DNA of 64,000 nucleotides from Antedon mediterranea (GCF_964355755.1 NC_092674.1:26028001-26092000); one strand, 5' to 3'; counted from the first letter of the stretch, positions 19,582 to 31,858 are shown. Notes: generated by a model from the letters alone, not told the origin. Made by a program: numbers and translations.

Positions 19582-22500
19582 TTATTTAGTTGACGTAATG
19601 TCTACTGCGTTGTTGCTTTTGTTGCCGAATCTGAAATACCGAAAAATCGCAGCAAGGAATCCAAACTCCAAAAATTCGATAATTGTTATCAAACTCATTC
19701 CACACAGTAAACCCATGTTACCACCTATTTCAGCTTTAAAGCAAACAGAACAATAATAAGGTGAGATGCAGAGTGGTCTCAAGATAGAAAATGAAATACA
19801 TAACTGTAAGTAGGCTTAATTTATATATAGAAAACTCAAAGACTTTATAAAAAGCGTCGTCATCAAACCATAGAGGGTGTTTTTAAATATTATATATCCA
19901 AACGGTAGAGGAAACTATTTCAACAAAAATATAAAATGCAAGTACTAAATACATGCTCAAATGCCTTCTCGTTCACGTAAACAACATTTTTAAAGATAAC
20001 TTATCATCTACACACCAATGGTATAAGATAATTTGTATTACTTACATAGTAACTGTAGTTTTGAAAATGTTGGAACTTCGGTGACTACTTGAAAGTTCAT
20101 TTCTTCAAAATAAATTTGCAGTTGGAGTAGATTTTCTCTGTCATAAGTGTAAAAGAATATTTTTAAAACGGTAAAATAACACGGCATCTAATGCCTACTG
20201 CATGAAGAGCTATTCTTCCGACAAGTAAGCCTACATTATAAGCTAGTTTCGATTGTCACTGATTTTGGAACACTAAGACGATTATTGTAATAATGATATG
20301 ACAAATGAAGTGTTACCTGATGTCCTCTTTCGTCGTGTACCCAGTTTTGTCGAGATAGCCTCCCAAAGCATAATTTGCTGGCCAATAGCTTGTCGAAATC
20401 CGATTGTTGTAGAACGTCTGCTCGCATGCTATTGGACAATCACACTTTGTACCGGAGTTATAGAAATTTACTATTATGGAACATAATGATACAAGATTGA
20501 AATTAATTACGACATCAACAATCTTCATTATCTGCTAAAACAGATATGCATTCATTATTACGCCATTTTATGGTATACAAATAATGAATGTTTATGAGTG
20601 TAATGGTACAAATAATGATGGCATGAGGTTAATGATGCCTAGCCTAATACTAACACTTAACAGGCCTAGGCTTACTATCTAGGTACTAGGCCTAGGCGCT
20701 TGAAAGACAGCAATAAGAAACTTCGACAGACAACTGGAATTAATCCAAGCTAATTATGTTTTTCCAACAATTCTTCCCATTGCTTAATCAAAATCCTAAA
20801 AACGATCTAAAGCTAATTTAAAGGCCTTTTTGAATGAAATTAGTTCATATATCTCCAAACGGTACAAAAAAATCTGCTGCTGCATATCCCGGGTGGTGTT
20901 GACAATCGAAACTGAGGCCAGACGTCAGGTGGTCTGTTGTATTTCACAGTAATTTGTATAATATACATTTTTTTTCATCCGCGAAACGGGTTTTTTTTTT
21001 CGTACACAAAAATGTTTTAAAAAGTACTATTAAATGATCGTTTAATAGTGCGTACTATTGCATGCTATGTGATCCACATTCGTCCAATCAAATGACAGGA
21101 ATTTATATAGGTACAGTATTATATAATATGTTATAGGCTACCTTCTTCTTCGTACGCACACCTGATTGTTTCCTCAACCGTACAATCTCGGACATCGGCT
21201 GTAAAATGTAATCAAATCCTTTATTAAGACTTTGTAAATTTAATTTTCTACTTAGTATTTCCGATCTTCATCAACATCGTCGTCGTCCACCACATAACCC
21301 ATAATGCAGAGCCATAATAATTATATATATATATGGTTCTGCCTTGATTCTTGATGCAGAAAAATAATCGTATAAAATGGACAGATTTCACCAACCCTGC
21401 ATCCTGCATAAACCTATCTCCACTCTGGATCTAAATATTACGATCGCTTACTATGACTAGATTTGATCTCGTCGCTTTGACGAGTTAGAAACTGAGTGAA
21501 GTACTTGGCAAAATATTGCTACAGAGGACGCGTGTTGGTATTTCAGCCAATGTTAAAATAATACAAATTGTTCTATTTTTCATTTGTCAAGTTATTAGTA
21601 ACCGATTTTATTGAATTTCAATAGGCATGTTCTATAAATATATAGGCCTACCTATTTACACCGAAACATTCAGAACGATAACTTGAAAAACAGCCAAAGC
21701 AAGTAGGATACTGCTGTGTAACTGGCATATTATTTTGTCAAGTAATTAGATAATGACCAGATAACTCCACAGGGCGCCATATTTAAAAGGTCAATCGGAG
21801 AAAAAATTCCATCTAGGCTAGCGCGATGATGTACCGGTAAATTACATCATCCCGCAGGCCTCGGACTTTTTGTCCCGATTGGTGGCGCCCTTTGGAGTTA
21901 TCAAAGTCGCTTATTGTACCTGACATAGTTGGGTGTTTACATCCACATATTTTAGTGATATATCTGTACTTGCATTCGTTGATGCAATTCGTCTCGGTGT
22001 AAGCTTTCGTGTATTTTAGAGCCCTGCTTGTACAGTTAGATGGGTACGGATGTGCTAGGTTAACGACCTATAAGGAAAAAGGAGTTAAATGAATGAACAA
22101 GAATTATAACGACAATTTACCATCAATATTATGTTTAGTTCACACTAGAGACGCAACACAACGACGTAACGCAACGTAAGGGATTCACAAGCGATGGATA
22201 AAGCGTGGTTCCCACTAGCGACGCAACGCAAAGACATAACGCAACGCAATTGAATTGACCAATCACAAGCGATGGCTTATTCGCTTGTGATTGCTAACTG
22301 TCTATAACTTCGCTTGTCATTGGTTAAAACGCTTGCGTTGCGTTTACGTCCTTGCGTTACGTTCTAGTGGAAACCAAGCTTTCGCTTGCGTTGCGTCTAC
22401 GTCCTTACGTTGCGTCCAAGTGAGAACCAAGCTTAATTATTGCATCAGATCATTACGTCATTGTATATCAACATCATCTTGCAAATGTATCTTCGTAAAT

Positions 22501-24731
22501 GCTTATAGGCCTACCTGTTCACCAGTTAGTCCAACTTGCGTTTTAAAGCCAGGCGAAACAGAAAATCCAAAGGTACCAACTAAGGGATATTCATCTTGTT
22601 GATGTACCAATACCTATTCAACAATAAATATTATTTTTAAACTCATATATCATATTATATTATTGTCACAATTGGCGAAATACGTCTGATTGTACTGTAG
22701 GAAATATAGCAAGATTATGATGATGTTCGCCAATGATAATGAAGATGGAACTGATTTTTTTTTTACATTAGTGACACCTTTCTTACGTTGATCAATTTTA
22801 TACAAACATTTACGTCATTAGGCCTATTGTTACCAAAAAAGTACATTTATAACACGATTCCACGGAAAGCTGTTACCTTTAGTCCAGCTGCATTATTAAC
22901 AGAATATCCATACTCTGTTTGGTTAATGTCAATCTCCAAAATGAGTCCAGTTACATCTCCAGCATTTCGGGTAGTCAATGGATTACTACTATCACCATTA
23001 AACGTATAGCATACTCCAAAGTCGTATATTTTAGTAGAGAAATCATCCGGTCCACATGGCTGATACTGCCATGAACATTCTATAAGCATATCCTCTATCC
23101 GATGGCTAATTCGAAGCAACGTCACCGTAAAATTTATGTCATTATATGGAGTAAAATTAAAAGAGGGTTCCATATAATCCGAGAAAAAAAACGACTTTTC
23201 TCTTTCGGTCATTTCTGTTACACGGAACTGGTTGTAGTTACATAATGTGACAGCCGGAAAAGTGATAACATCGTTTGGAGAGGTGGTGATTGCTGATGAC
23301 GAGTTGTACTGGTAGTATTTGGTTATACTTGAATACACTGCAAAACCCAGCATTGACAATGACGACACCAGCAGTACAGTCCAAATACACCTTGAAGTAC
23401 AGTAAATTGTTTGTTATAAATACTAAGGCAATCTACCAACAGGATGCTGAGCTCGCCTTAAAGATAGAAACTTGTAACAGTCCTTTGTTCTTAAGATTGG
23501 CTGCGACAAATTCATACTAGTTGCGGTTACAGTACCAAGTACATTCTCCGATTTATGTTTAAGGCTTTATAGATGAGAGCCGAAACGTGTCGCAACCACA
23601 CATCAAACCTCTGATCTAATGGAACTCAGCATCCTGTTGTTAGATTGCCTTTTAAATACATATACTTATGTGGTATCATTATTAAGATAGTTCGAATAAT
23701 GTTTTGAATTTCTGAATAATTAAGATCTAACTTGATGGAATGTTTGAACATGATAACTGTGATAAGGATGAAGATTATGTTGATGAAAATGATATTTGTG
23801 GTAGTTGAGTTGGTGATCAAAATGATTAGAAGAAACTTGAAAGATTAGATAACGACAATACGATACGTGATTATCATTATTATTTATTCAACTTAATTTT
23901 ACAAGGGTAGATCTAATACCTGCTGTACTACAGCAGTATCTGACTTGAAGAGGCCCGCTTGAAACAACAAAAATATACAGACGACATCCAAACATAAAGA
24001 TACAAGGGGATTCATAAAGTTAAAATGTTCAATGAGAATAAAAATGATCATAATATATACAATAAAATGAGGATGATGAAGCTCCAAACAAATTTAATAA
24101 CAAAAATATTGTAATAAAATGAACAGATAAAACATTCATTTTCTAAGTGTAGCTCTATTTACACTTAATGTTTGATGGAATTAGTTCAGGCTTAGTGCCT
24201 ATTTGCTTCCATGTCTAGTCTTAAAAAATGTTTCGACTTTTCAATGTGTTGGCTGATGGGGGCTGAATAACTGTGACAGGCAGGGCATTCCAATACTTAA
24301 TTATTCTGATTGAAAAAAAAGTTATTTTTGCACAAGAGATTTGCTCTAAGTTTTGGACGATAAAGCTTCAGGCTGTGACCACTAGTTCTGTTGTTACGAG
24401 AGATGGTGAAGAAGTCGTCTGGGTTTATAGCCTATTTATGGTTACCTGGCAGTTTGGCACAACCATTACAATAACAAATTGAAGATGGAAAGGTTTGAAT
24501 GTCAAAAGATGATGGCTTCAACTATCGATAAGCATTCTTTAAAACCTCCAGGAATATGCACCTAATAGGCCTAAGTACCGCGCAGCCTACATTATACAAA
24601 ATGCACCTCTCTTACCTTCTTATTGTCGCAATGTCCTTATTTCCAACAAATCGGATCCCATGAAGAGAAGTTTCTCCAGTTAGCTGTTGGAAATCACCTA
24701 CATCTTTGACTTCATCGTGTGTTTGTGCCAT
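19582..24731 (-). CDS. DEG/ENaC sodium-channel subunit, paralogue A
   Basis: Eight exons: 24731-24616, 23390-22877, 22613-22515, 22067-21920, 21198-21142, 20470-20317, 20137-20046, 19733-19582; 443 residues. Order of landmarks: N-terminal HG gating motif (TSLHGIRF), TM1 at the start of exon 2, FPAVTLCNYNQFR, FGVCYTFNG, SPGFKTQVGL, Cys-rich exons with CDCPIACEQ, then TM2 with the filter G405-M406-S407. This is a two-TM, large-ectodomain cation channel subunit; family members form trimers in the plasma membrane. The start is the first in-frame Met that survives (MAQTH): the position of paralogue B's upstream ATG is ATA here, so the N-terminus may be 19 residues shorter. Introns hold a 555-bp insertion (20570-21125), a MITE (21761-21902), nested M2 elements (22135-22434) and a LINE scrap (24188-24435). 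Ligand unknown. Confidence 0.9.
20570..21125. mobile_element. Insertion in gene A, absent from the same intron of gene B
   Basis: About 555 bp between exons 6 and 5 of gene A, missing in B, where flanking intron sequence is continuous near 26566-26570. Its left end (AATGAATGTTTATGAGTGTAAT) and right part (GTTTAATAGTGCGTACTATTGC) recur at 51067-51690 in gene E. No coding potential seen; probably a nonautonomous DNA element. Confidence 0.65.
21761..21902. repeat. MITE-like element, 'TAACTCCAGAGGGCGCCAT' family (M6), gene A copy
   Basis: Ends ATAACTCCACAGGGCGCCAT and its inverse GGCGCCCTTTGGAGTTAT. The gene B copy (27155-27902) has the same ends but is split by a 500-bp inverted-repeat element. 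Confidence 0.75.
22135..22434. repeat. MITE-like elements, 'GACGCAACGCAAGGACGTAA' family (M2), nested pair
   Basis: An outer copy (CACACTAGAGACGCAACACA ... TTGCGTCCAAGTGAGAACC) seems to contain an inner copy at about 22200-22382. The centre has the palindromic words AATCACAAGCGAT / ATCGCTTGTGATT. Absent from gene B at the same intron site (about 28120). Confidence 0.75.
24188..24435 (-). mobile_element. LINE C-terminal fragment in intron 1 of gene A
   Basis: The minus strand encodes a decayed tail typical of CR1/L2-like LINEs (TSGHSLKL ... IIKYWNALPVTV). The equivalent piece is in gene B (29880-30090), so it was there before A and B duplicated. Confidence 0.6.
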
Positions 24732-24849
24732 TTTGAATGTTCTGTCGCCTTTCGTTATAGTGATATCTTTCGTTGTATGCACAGTTATAGCATTTAAAAT
24801 ATTATTTGTCCTTATAGCTTTTGCTGGTTATTTACAATTACTCAATCAC

Positions 24850-25040
24850 AACACAATGTTTCACGCATGAACAGTTATGAAGCGTGAATGCATTATATTC
24901 ATATTAACGCAAAATACTTCCTATCTTCTCATTAAGAAATAATTCGTTTAGTATTATTTTGTAATACCTGTAGTGTATTTAAATAGCAAACTTTGATGAG
25001 CGACATTAAGTGATAGTTATTGATATATATCGATTGATGG
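24850..25040 (-). promoter_or_regulatory. Conserved upstream block of gene A, with a TATA-like box
   Basis: Shares ordered words with blocks upstream of B, the relic and E: a CACGCATGAACAGTTATGAAG motif, ATTCATATTAACGC, then (minus strand) GCTATTTAAATACACTAC, which looks like a TATA box. It lies about 120-310 bp upstream of the start codon; conservation across diverged copies suggests function. Confidence 0.45.
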
Positions 25041-25540
25041 AACCGGAAGTTACAGTAATGAGTTTGTCTAACGGTGTCGTATTTGCTTTTAAACCACCGA
25101 TGGTAGTTATACACGTCAGTGGTGTAACAAGAGCCATGAGCGTTCTTTGGCTAAAACCAAGCCCCTGAGAAAAAACGGGTATTACAATATTCCCAGTTCC
25201 GTTTTTTTTTTCAAATTCCGTTGTTTTATTTCGAATCTTCCTTACGTCACTAAGGTTGCGATCGCGGTCATTATTTTTAGAATTATGAACAAATACCAGT
25301 TTTGTTTTTGGATTACTAAACACACTTAATATAAAAACATTATCATACTAATATATATATATTCACAAATTCTACTGTACTTCATATACACATATGGATG
25401 CAAATTTACATCTAAATACAAGTAAATACATTAACGAAATACTTTCAAGTTTCACTAAGCTAAACCTAAAAAAATACGTAATTCTCGTTCATTTCCATCG
25501 TCCCATCGGATAACACGTTCACAAAGTCTTCACATATGCC

Positions 25541-25546
25541 TTTATT
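25541..25546 (-). terminator. Possible poly(A) signal of gene B
   Basis: Minus-strand AATAAA about 30 bases after the stop codon, matching gene A. Confidence 0.4.
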
Positions 25547-25575
25547 GACGCATTGTTTACTTCGTAACGCGTTTC

Positions 25576-28500
25576 TTATTTAGTTGACGTAATGTCTACT
25601 GCGTTGTTGTTTTTGCCGAATCTGCAATACCGAAAAATCGCAGAAAGGAAGCCAAACTCCAAAAATTCGATAATTGTTATCAAACTCATTCCACACAGTA
25701 ACCCCATGTTACCACCTATTTCAGCTTTAAAGCAAACAGAACAATAATAAGGTGAGATGCAGAGAGGTCTCAAGGTAGAAAATGAAATACAGTACAGTAT
25801 ATAATTTATATATAGGAGACTCAAAGACTTTGGGGAGACTTTATAAAAAGCGTCGTCAAACCAAAGAAGGTGTTATGACTTTTTAATATTGTATATCCAA
25901 ACGGTAGAGGACGCTATTTCAACAAAAATATAAAATGCAAGTACTAAATACATGCTCAAATGCCCTGTTCTCGTTCACGTAAACAACATTTTTAAAGATA
26001 ACTTATTATCTACACATCACTATAAGATAATTTGTATTACTTACATAGTAACTGTAGTTTTGAAAATGTTGGAACTTCGGTGACTATTTGAAAGTTCATT
26101 TCTTCAAAATAAATTTGCAGTTGGAGTAGATTTTCTCTATCATAAAGTGTAAAAGAATATTTTTAAAACGGTAAAATAACACGGCATCTAAGGCCTACTG
26201 CATGAAGAGCTATTCTTCCGACAAGTAGGCCTACATTATAAGCTAGTTTCGATTGTCACTGATTTTGGAACACTAAGACGATTATTGTAATAATAATATG
26301 ACAAATGAAGTGTTACCTGATGTCCTCTTTCGTCGTGTACCCAGTTTTGTCTAGATAGTCTCCCAAAACATAATTTGCCGGCCAATAGCTTGTCGATATC
26401 CGATTGTTGTAGAACGTCTGCTCGCATGCTATTGGACAATCACACTTTGTACCGGAGTTATAGAAATTTACTAATATAGAAAATATGATACAAGATTGAA
26501 ATTAATTATGACATCAACAATCTTCATTATCTGCTAAAACAGATATGCATTCATTATTACGACATTTTTAATTATAGGCTATACCTTCTTCTTCGAACGC
26601 ACACCTGATCGATTCCTCAATGGTACAATCTCGGACATCGGCTGCAAAATTAAATCAAATACTTTAAGATTTTTTAAAGTTTAATTTCTACTTAGTATTT
26701 GTGATCATCATCAACATCGTCGTCGTCCACCACATAACCCATAATGCAGAGTCATAATAATTTATATATAGATGGTTCTGCCTTGATCCTTGATGAAGAA
26801 AAAAAATCGTATAAAGTGGACAGATTTCACCAACCCTGCATCTTGCATAACCCTCCCTCCACTCTGCATCTAAATATTACTATGACTAGATTTGAACTCG
26901 TCGCTTTGACAAGTTAGAAACTGAGTGAAGTACTTGGAAAAATATTGCCACAGAGGGCGCTTGTTGATATTTCGGCCAATGTTAAAATATTACAAATTGT
27001 TCTATTTTTCATTTGTGAAGTTATTAGTGACCGATTTTCTTGAATTTCAATAGGCATGTTCTGTAAGTAGGCCTACATACCTATTTACACCGAAACATTC
27101 AGAACGATAACTTGAAATAAATTCTATTTTGTCTAGTAATTTAATAATTACCAGTTAACTCCAGAGGGCGCCATATGTAAAGGTTAATCGAGAAAAAACA
27201 AGCACGAATTCGAACGAGTGCGATATTCGGGGAACAGCAAAAGAAGCTGTAATGACGTCATAAGGCGGGATGTAACGTCACATACACATCAATATCCTCG
27301 CTACCAAATACAGATATTTTTATTCGGGTTACCCGAGTCTAGGACTCGCTTATCTTCTCCTTCTCTTCCTCTTCCTCTTATATCTGGACACTATTGAGCC
27401 AACTTTCAAGTCCTACTACTTCTTTACGCGTTGTCTGACGGCTCTGAAACATGGCATGCATATACTAGGGTAATAGGTGAACAAAGCTATAGAGAAAAAA
27501 TTGTCGTACTTCTACCGCATGCAGAATTACGACAATACTACAACGAATAAAGAGAGTAGTAGTACTTTATAAATCGCACTTTTTTCGATTGGTACCATGT
27601 TTATGACGTCATAATTCTGCATCCGGCGGTTAAAGTACGAACATTTTCTCTCTATAGCTTTGTTCACCTATTACCCTAGTATATGCATGCCATGTTTCAG
27701 AGCCGCCAGACGAAGCGTAAAGAACTAGTAGGACTTGAAAGTTGGCTCAATAGTGTCCAGATGAAAGAGAAGATGAGAGTCCTAGACTCGGGTACCCCGA
27801 GAAAAAAATCTTCGATTATGTAAATTTACATCATCGTGCTGTCTCGAATTGGAACTTTTTGTCCCGATTGAACTTTTAAATATGGCGCTCTCTGGCGTTA
27901 TCGAAGTCGCTTATTGTACCTGACATAGTTGGGTGTTTACATTCACATATTTCAGTGATATATCTGTACTTGCACTCGTTGATGCAATTCGTCTCGGTGT
28001 AAGCTTTCGTGTATTTTAGAGCCCTGCTTGTACAGTTAGATGGGTACGGATGTGGTAGGTTTACGACCTATAAGGAAAAAAGAGTTAAATGAATGAATAT
28101 GAATAACGACAATTGATCGTCAATATAGTGCATCTCAGATCATTACGTCATTGTCTATCAACATCATGCAAATGTATCTTCGTAAATGTTTATAGGCCTA
28201 CTTGTGCACCAGTTAGTCCAACTTGCGTTTTAAAGCCAGGCGAAACAGAAAATCCAAAAGTAGCCACTAAGGGATATTCATCTTGTTGATGTACCAATAC
28301 CTATTCAACAATAAATATTACTTTTAAGCTCATTATCATTTAAGTGTCACAATTGGCGAAATACGGCTGATTGGAGGATATATATATATTATTATGATGA
28401 AGTTTGCCAATGATTCTGAAGACGTAACTGATGTGATGATTTATTTTACATTAGTATAGTGACATTTTCTTACGTTGATCAATTTTATACAAACATTTAG

Positions 28501-30398
28501 GCCATTATTGTTACCAAAAAAGTACATTTATAACACGATTCCACGGAAAGCTGTTACCTTTAGTCCAGCTGCCTTATTAGCAGAATATGCATACTCTGTT
28601 TGGTTAATGTCAATCTCCAAAATGAGTCCAGTCGTATCTCCAGCATTTCGGGTAGTCAATGGATTACTACTATCACCATTAAACGTATAGCATACTCCTA
28701 AGTCGTATGTTTTAGTAGAGAAATCATCGGGTCCACACGGCCGATACTGCCATGAACAGTTTATAAGCATGTCCTCTATCCGATGGCTAATTCGAAGCAA
28801 TGTCGCCGTAAAATTTATGTCATTATATGGAGTAAAATTAAAAGAGGGATCCATATAATCCGAGAAAAAAAACGAATTTTCTCTTTCCGTCATTTCTGAT
28901 ACACGGAACTGGTTGTAGTTACATAATGTGACAGCCGGAAAAGTGATAACATCGTTTGGAAAGGTGGTGATTGCTGATGACGAGTTGTACTGGTAGTATT
29001 TGGTTATACTTGAATACACTGCAAAACCCAGCATTGACAATGACGAGACCAGCAGTACAGTCCAAATACACCTTCAAGTACAGTAAATTGTTTGTTATAA
29101 ATACCAAGGCAATCTAACAACAGGATGCTGAACTCGCCTTGCAAAGATAGAAACTTGTAACAGTCCTTTGTTCTTAGGATTGGCTGCGACACATTCATAC
29201 TAGTTTCGGGTACAGTACCAAGTACATTATTTTTCAGCGGTTTATGTTTAGGGACTTTAGAAGAAATGATCGTGTCGCAACCACACATAAAACCTTTGAT
29301 CTAATGGAACTCAGCATCCTGTTGTTAGATTGCCTTGTGGTATCATTATTAAGATAGTTCGAATAATGCTTTGAAGCTCTGAATAACTAAGATCTAACTT
29401 GATGGAATGTTTGAACATGATAGCTGTGATAATGATGAGGATTGGATTATGTTGATAAAAATGATATTTGTGGTAGTTGAGTTGGTGATCAAAATGATTA
29501 GAAGAAACTTGAAAGATTAGATAACGACAATACGACACGTTATTATTATTATTTTTGTATTCAACTTTATTTTACAAGGGTAGATCTAATAGCTGCTGTG
29601 CTACAAGCAGAAGCTGACTTGAAGAAGCCCGCTTGAAACAACAAAAATATACAGACGACATCTAAAGGATACATAAGGATTCATAAAGTTAAAATTCTCA
29701 AACAGATTAAAAATGATCATATATATATAAAATAAATTGAGGATTATGAAGCTTCAAACAAATTTAATAACGAAAATATTGTAATAAAATAAACAAATAA
29801 AACATTCATTTTGTAATTGTAGCTCTATTTACACTTAATGTTTGATGGAATTAGTTCAGGCTTAGTGCCTATTTGCTTCCATGTCTAGTCTTAAAAATTT
29901 GTCTCGACTTTTAAATGTGTTGACTGAGGAGGATTGAATAACTGACTCGGGCAGGGTATTCCAATACTTAATTATTCTGATTAAGATTTGCTTTAAGTTT
30001 AGGACGATAAAGCTTCAGACTGTGACCACGAGTTATGTTGTTACGAGAGATGGTGAAGTCGTCGTCTGGGTTTATAGCCTACCGTATTTAATCCAAGACT
30101 CTTATTAAGGTTACCTGGCAGTTTGGAAACCATTACAATATAAAATCGAAGATGGAAGGGTTATATGCACCTAATAGGTCTAAGTACCCCACAGCCTACA
30201 TATAAAAAAAATGCACCTCTTTTACCTTCTTATTGTCGCAATGTCTTTATTTCCAACAAATCGGATCCCATGAAGAGAAGTTTCTCCAGTTAGCTGTTGG
30301 AAATCACCTACATCTTTGACTTCATCGTGTGTTTGTGCCATCTTGAATGTTCTGTCGCCTTTCGTTATAGTAATATCTTTCGTTATACGCACAGTCAT
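25576..30398 (-). CDS. DEG/ENaC sodium-channel subunit, paralogue B
   Basis: Eight exons: 30398-30226, 29071-28558, 28300-28202, 28067-27920, 26641-26585, 26470-26317, 26136-26045, 25724-25576; 461 residues. Very similar to A in every exon. Shows the HG motif (TSLHGIRF), TM1 (CIWTVLLVSSLSMLGFAVY), FPAVTLCNYNQFR, GVCYTFNG, Cys-rich exons, CDCPIACEQ, and TM2 with G424-M425-S426. The start (MTVRITK) lies about as far from the HG motif as the starts of C-F; the in-frame Met at 30341 is the alternative and the only one left in A. Exon 2 is 514 bp as in A, against 505 in C-F. The intron between exons 5 and 4 carries a 500-bp inverted-repeat element. All frames intact; ligand and partners unknown. 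Confidence 0.92.
27155..27902. repeat. M6 MITE-like element in gene B, interrupted
   Basis: The same outer ends as the gene A copy (TAACTCCAGAGGGCGCCAT ... GGCGCTCTCTGGCGTTA), with a younger inverted-repeat element inserted inside. Confidence 0.7.
27313..27811. mobile_element. Long inverted-repeat element (fold-back/MITE-like) in gene B
   Basis: Arms of about 170-190 bp, e.g. CCGAGTCTAGGACTC near 27333 and GAGTCCTAGACTCGG near 27777; also GAAACATGGCATGCATATAC against GTATATGCATGCCATGTTTC. The centre is not repeated. No coding capacity. It lies inside an M6 element and is absent from gene A. Confidence 0.8.
29880..30090 (-). mobile_element. LINE C-terminal fragment in intron 1 of gene B
   Basis: Counterpart of 24188-24435, shortened by a deletion around 29985, where A still has about 25 further bases. 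Confidence 0.55.
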
Positions 30399-30454
30399 AG
30401 CATTTACAATGTGTTCTTATAGCTTTTGCTGGTTATTAAATCTCAATTACTCAA

Positions 30455-30640
30455 TCACAAAACAATGTTTCACGCATGAACAGTCATGAAGCGTGAATGT
30501 CATTATATTCATATTAACGCGAAATACTATCTGTCTCCTCATTAAGAAATAATTCGTCTAGTATTATTTTTTAATACCTGTAGTGTATTTGAATAGCAAA
30601 CTTTGATGAGCGACATTAAGTGATAGTTATTGATATATTG
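30455..30640 (-). promoter_or_regulatory. Conserved upstream block of gene B
   Basis: Same motif order as in A: CACGCATGAACAGTCATGAAGCG, ATTCATATTAACGCG, and on the minus strand GCTATTCAAATACACTAC in the TATA-like position. Confidence 0.45.
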
Positions 30641-31506
30641 ATTGATGGAACCGGAAGTTACAGTAATGAGTTTTTCTAACGGTGCCTTATTGGATTTCAA
30701 ACCACCGTTGATAATAAGTACACGTCGTCAGTGGTGCAACAGCTATGAGCGCTCATTGGCTAAAACTAAACTATGTGAAACAATGCCATATACATGGCTG
30801 CTGCAGTCGCGTGCTCAAATTAGTTTTTACCGACCGACGAACCGACCGACATAGTGAGCTGTAGAGTAACGTTGTCGAAATGGCTTTTAAAAAAAAACAG
30901 CATTTGAGGGCCAGTCAGGGTTCCTAAACCAAGGGTTACGCCACTATTACACGTACGTTACAATACGTGTTTTCAGAACATTTCCCGTTCGTTTTTTAGG
31001 GGATTTTTTTCAAATTCCGTTGTTATATTTCGAATTTTCCTTGCGTCACTAAGGTTGCGATCGCGGTAATTATTTTTAGAATTATGAAAAAATACCACAG
31101 TCGTCACCCGAAGCCAGCTTTGTTTATTAAAGGTTGGGAGGGGATCATGTTTTCACAAAAGGAAAAACACCGTCATAAGCTATGCTAGGTAGGCAGATTT
31201 ACTATACGCCTAGAAAAGGGCACAGGTGATTTGTTAATGTTAAAATGTGGTGCAAAAATATTGATGTCTGTTGGCAGTATACAAACTTTTCAGGCACAAC
31301 AATTTAATTTCATTAATACGAATTATTATCAACATGTAAAATTATCTTCGTGGGTTATTGCTAGTCATAGATTAATACCCGTTTTACATAACTTTAATAA
31401 AAATTAGTAATACATTCTGAAACATTAAAAAGCTCAGTTAAACATTACAAATATTTTGTTATGCTTAGTATGCTGTTTGTTTTGTATTTCTGTTTTTTTG
31501 TAATCC

Positions 31507-31658
31507 CTTGTTCCCACTATAGTAGGACGTAACACAGGGACGTAATCGCAACGCCAGCGAGTTGACCAATGATGACGATAGTTCAAATAACTGTTTACGA
31601 TTGGTCAATTACTTGCGCTGCGATTATGTTCTTGCGTTGCGTCCTAGAGTGGAAATAC
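31507..31658. repeat. M2 MITE-like element between genes B and C
   Basis: TTCCCACTATAGTAGGACGTAA start and CTTGCGTTGCGTCCTAGAGTGGAA end around a GATTGGTCAA palindromic core. Confidence 0.65.
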
Positions 31659-31858
31659 GTTTTCTGAATTCAACTTTTCAAGGTATTAGGTGCAGAATTG
31701 ATTGTATTTAACGTTACGTCGTTATACGTTGCGTTGTAGTAGGATATTTTATCGTGGAAACCAAGCATAAGCAACATACATACGCCTACCCTTAACACAA
31801 AAAATATGTACAGGTGTATTAGGCCTATAGATTTTTCAATTATTGCGCGTTTGAGTTA

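Larger units (their letters stand above)
19310..25304 (-). repeat. Tandem duplication unit 1 (contains gene A)
   Basis: About 6.0 kb. Its left border, TTGTTTTGGATTACTAAACACAC near 19311-19335, recurs at about 25308-25330, where unit 2 starts. Homology with unit 2 runs through exons, introns and upstream DNA, apart from insertions. Confidence 0.8.
25305..31105 (-). repeat. Tandem duplication unit 2 (contains gene B)
   Basis: Starts with the same sequence as unit 1; its right end (GGTTGCGATCGCGGT ... ATTATTTTTAGAATTATGAA, about 31050-31095) matches 25255-25290 of unit 1. Upstream DNA also holds a TCGG-rich repeat piece (about 30790-30870) not in unit 1. Confidence 0.8.

Noticed and set aside
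20236-20439. 67-codon ORF over exon 6 of gene A (and its twin at 26236-26439)
   Set aside because: Wrong frame over the real exon; the correct frame carries CDCPIACEQ and joins neighbouring exons in phase.
22291-22602. Plus-strand ORF whose start recurs in a minus-strand ORF at 43004-43189
   Set aside because: Both lie on copies of the M2 MITE; the shared peptide comes from the repeat, not from a gene.
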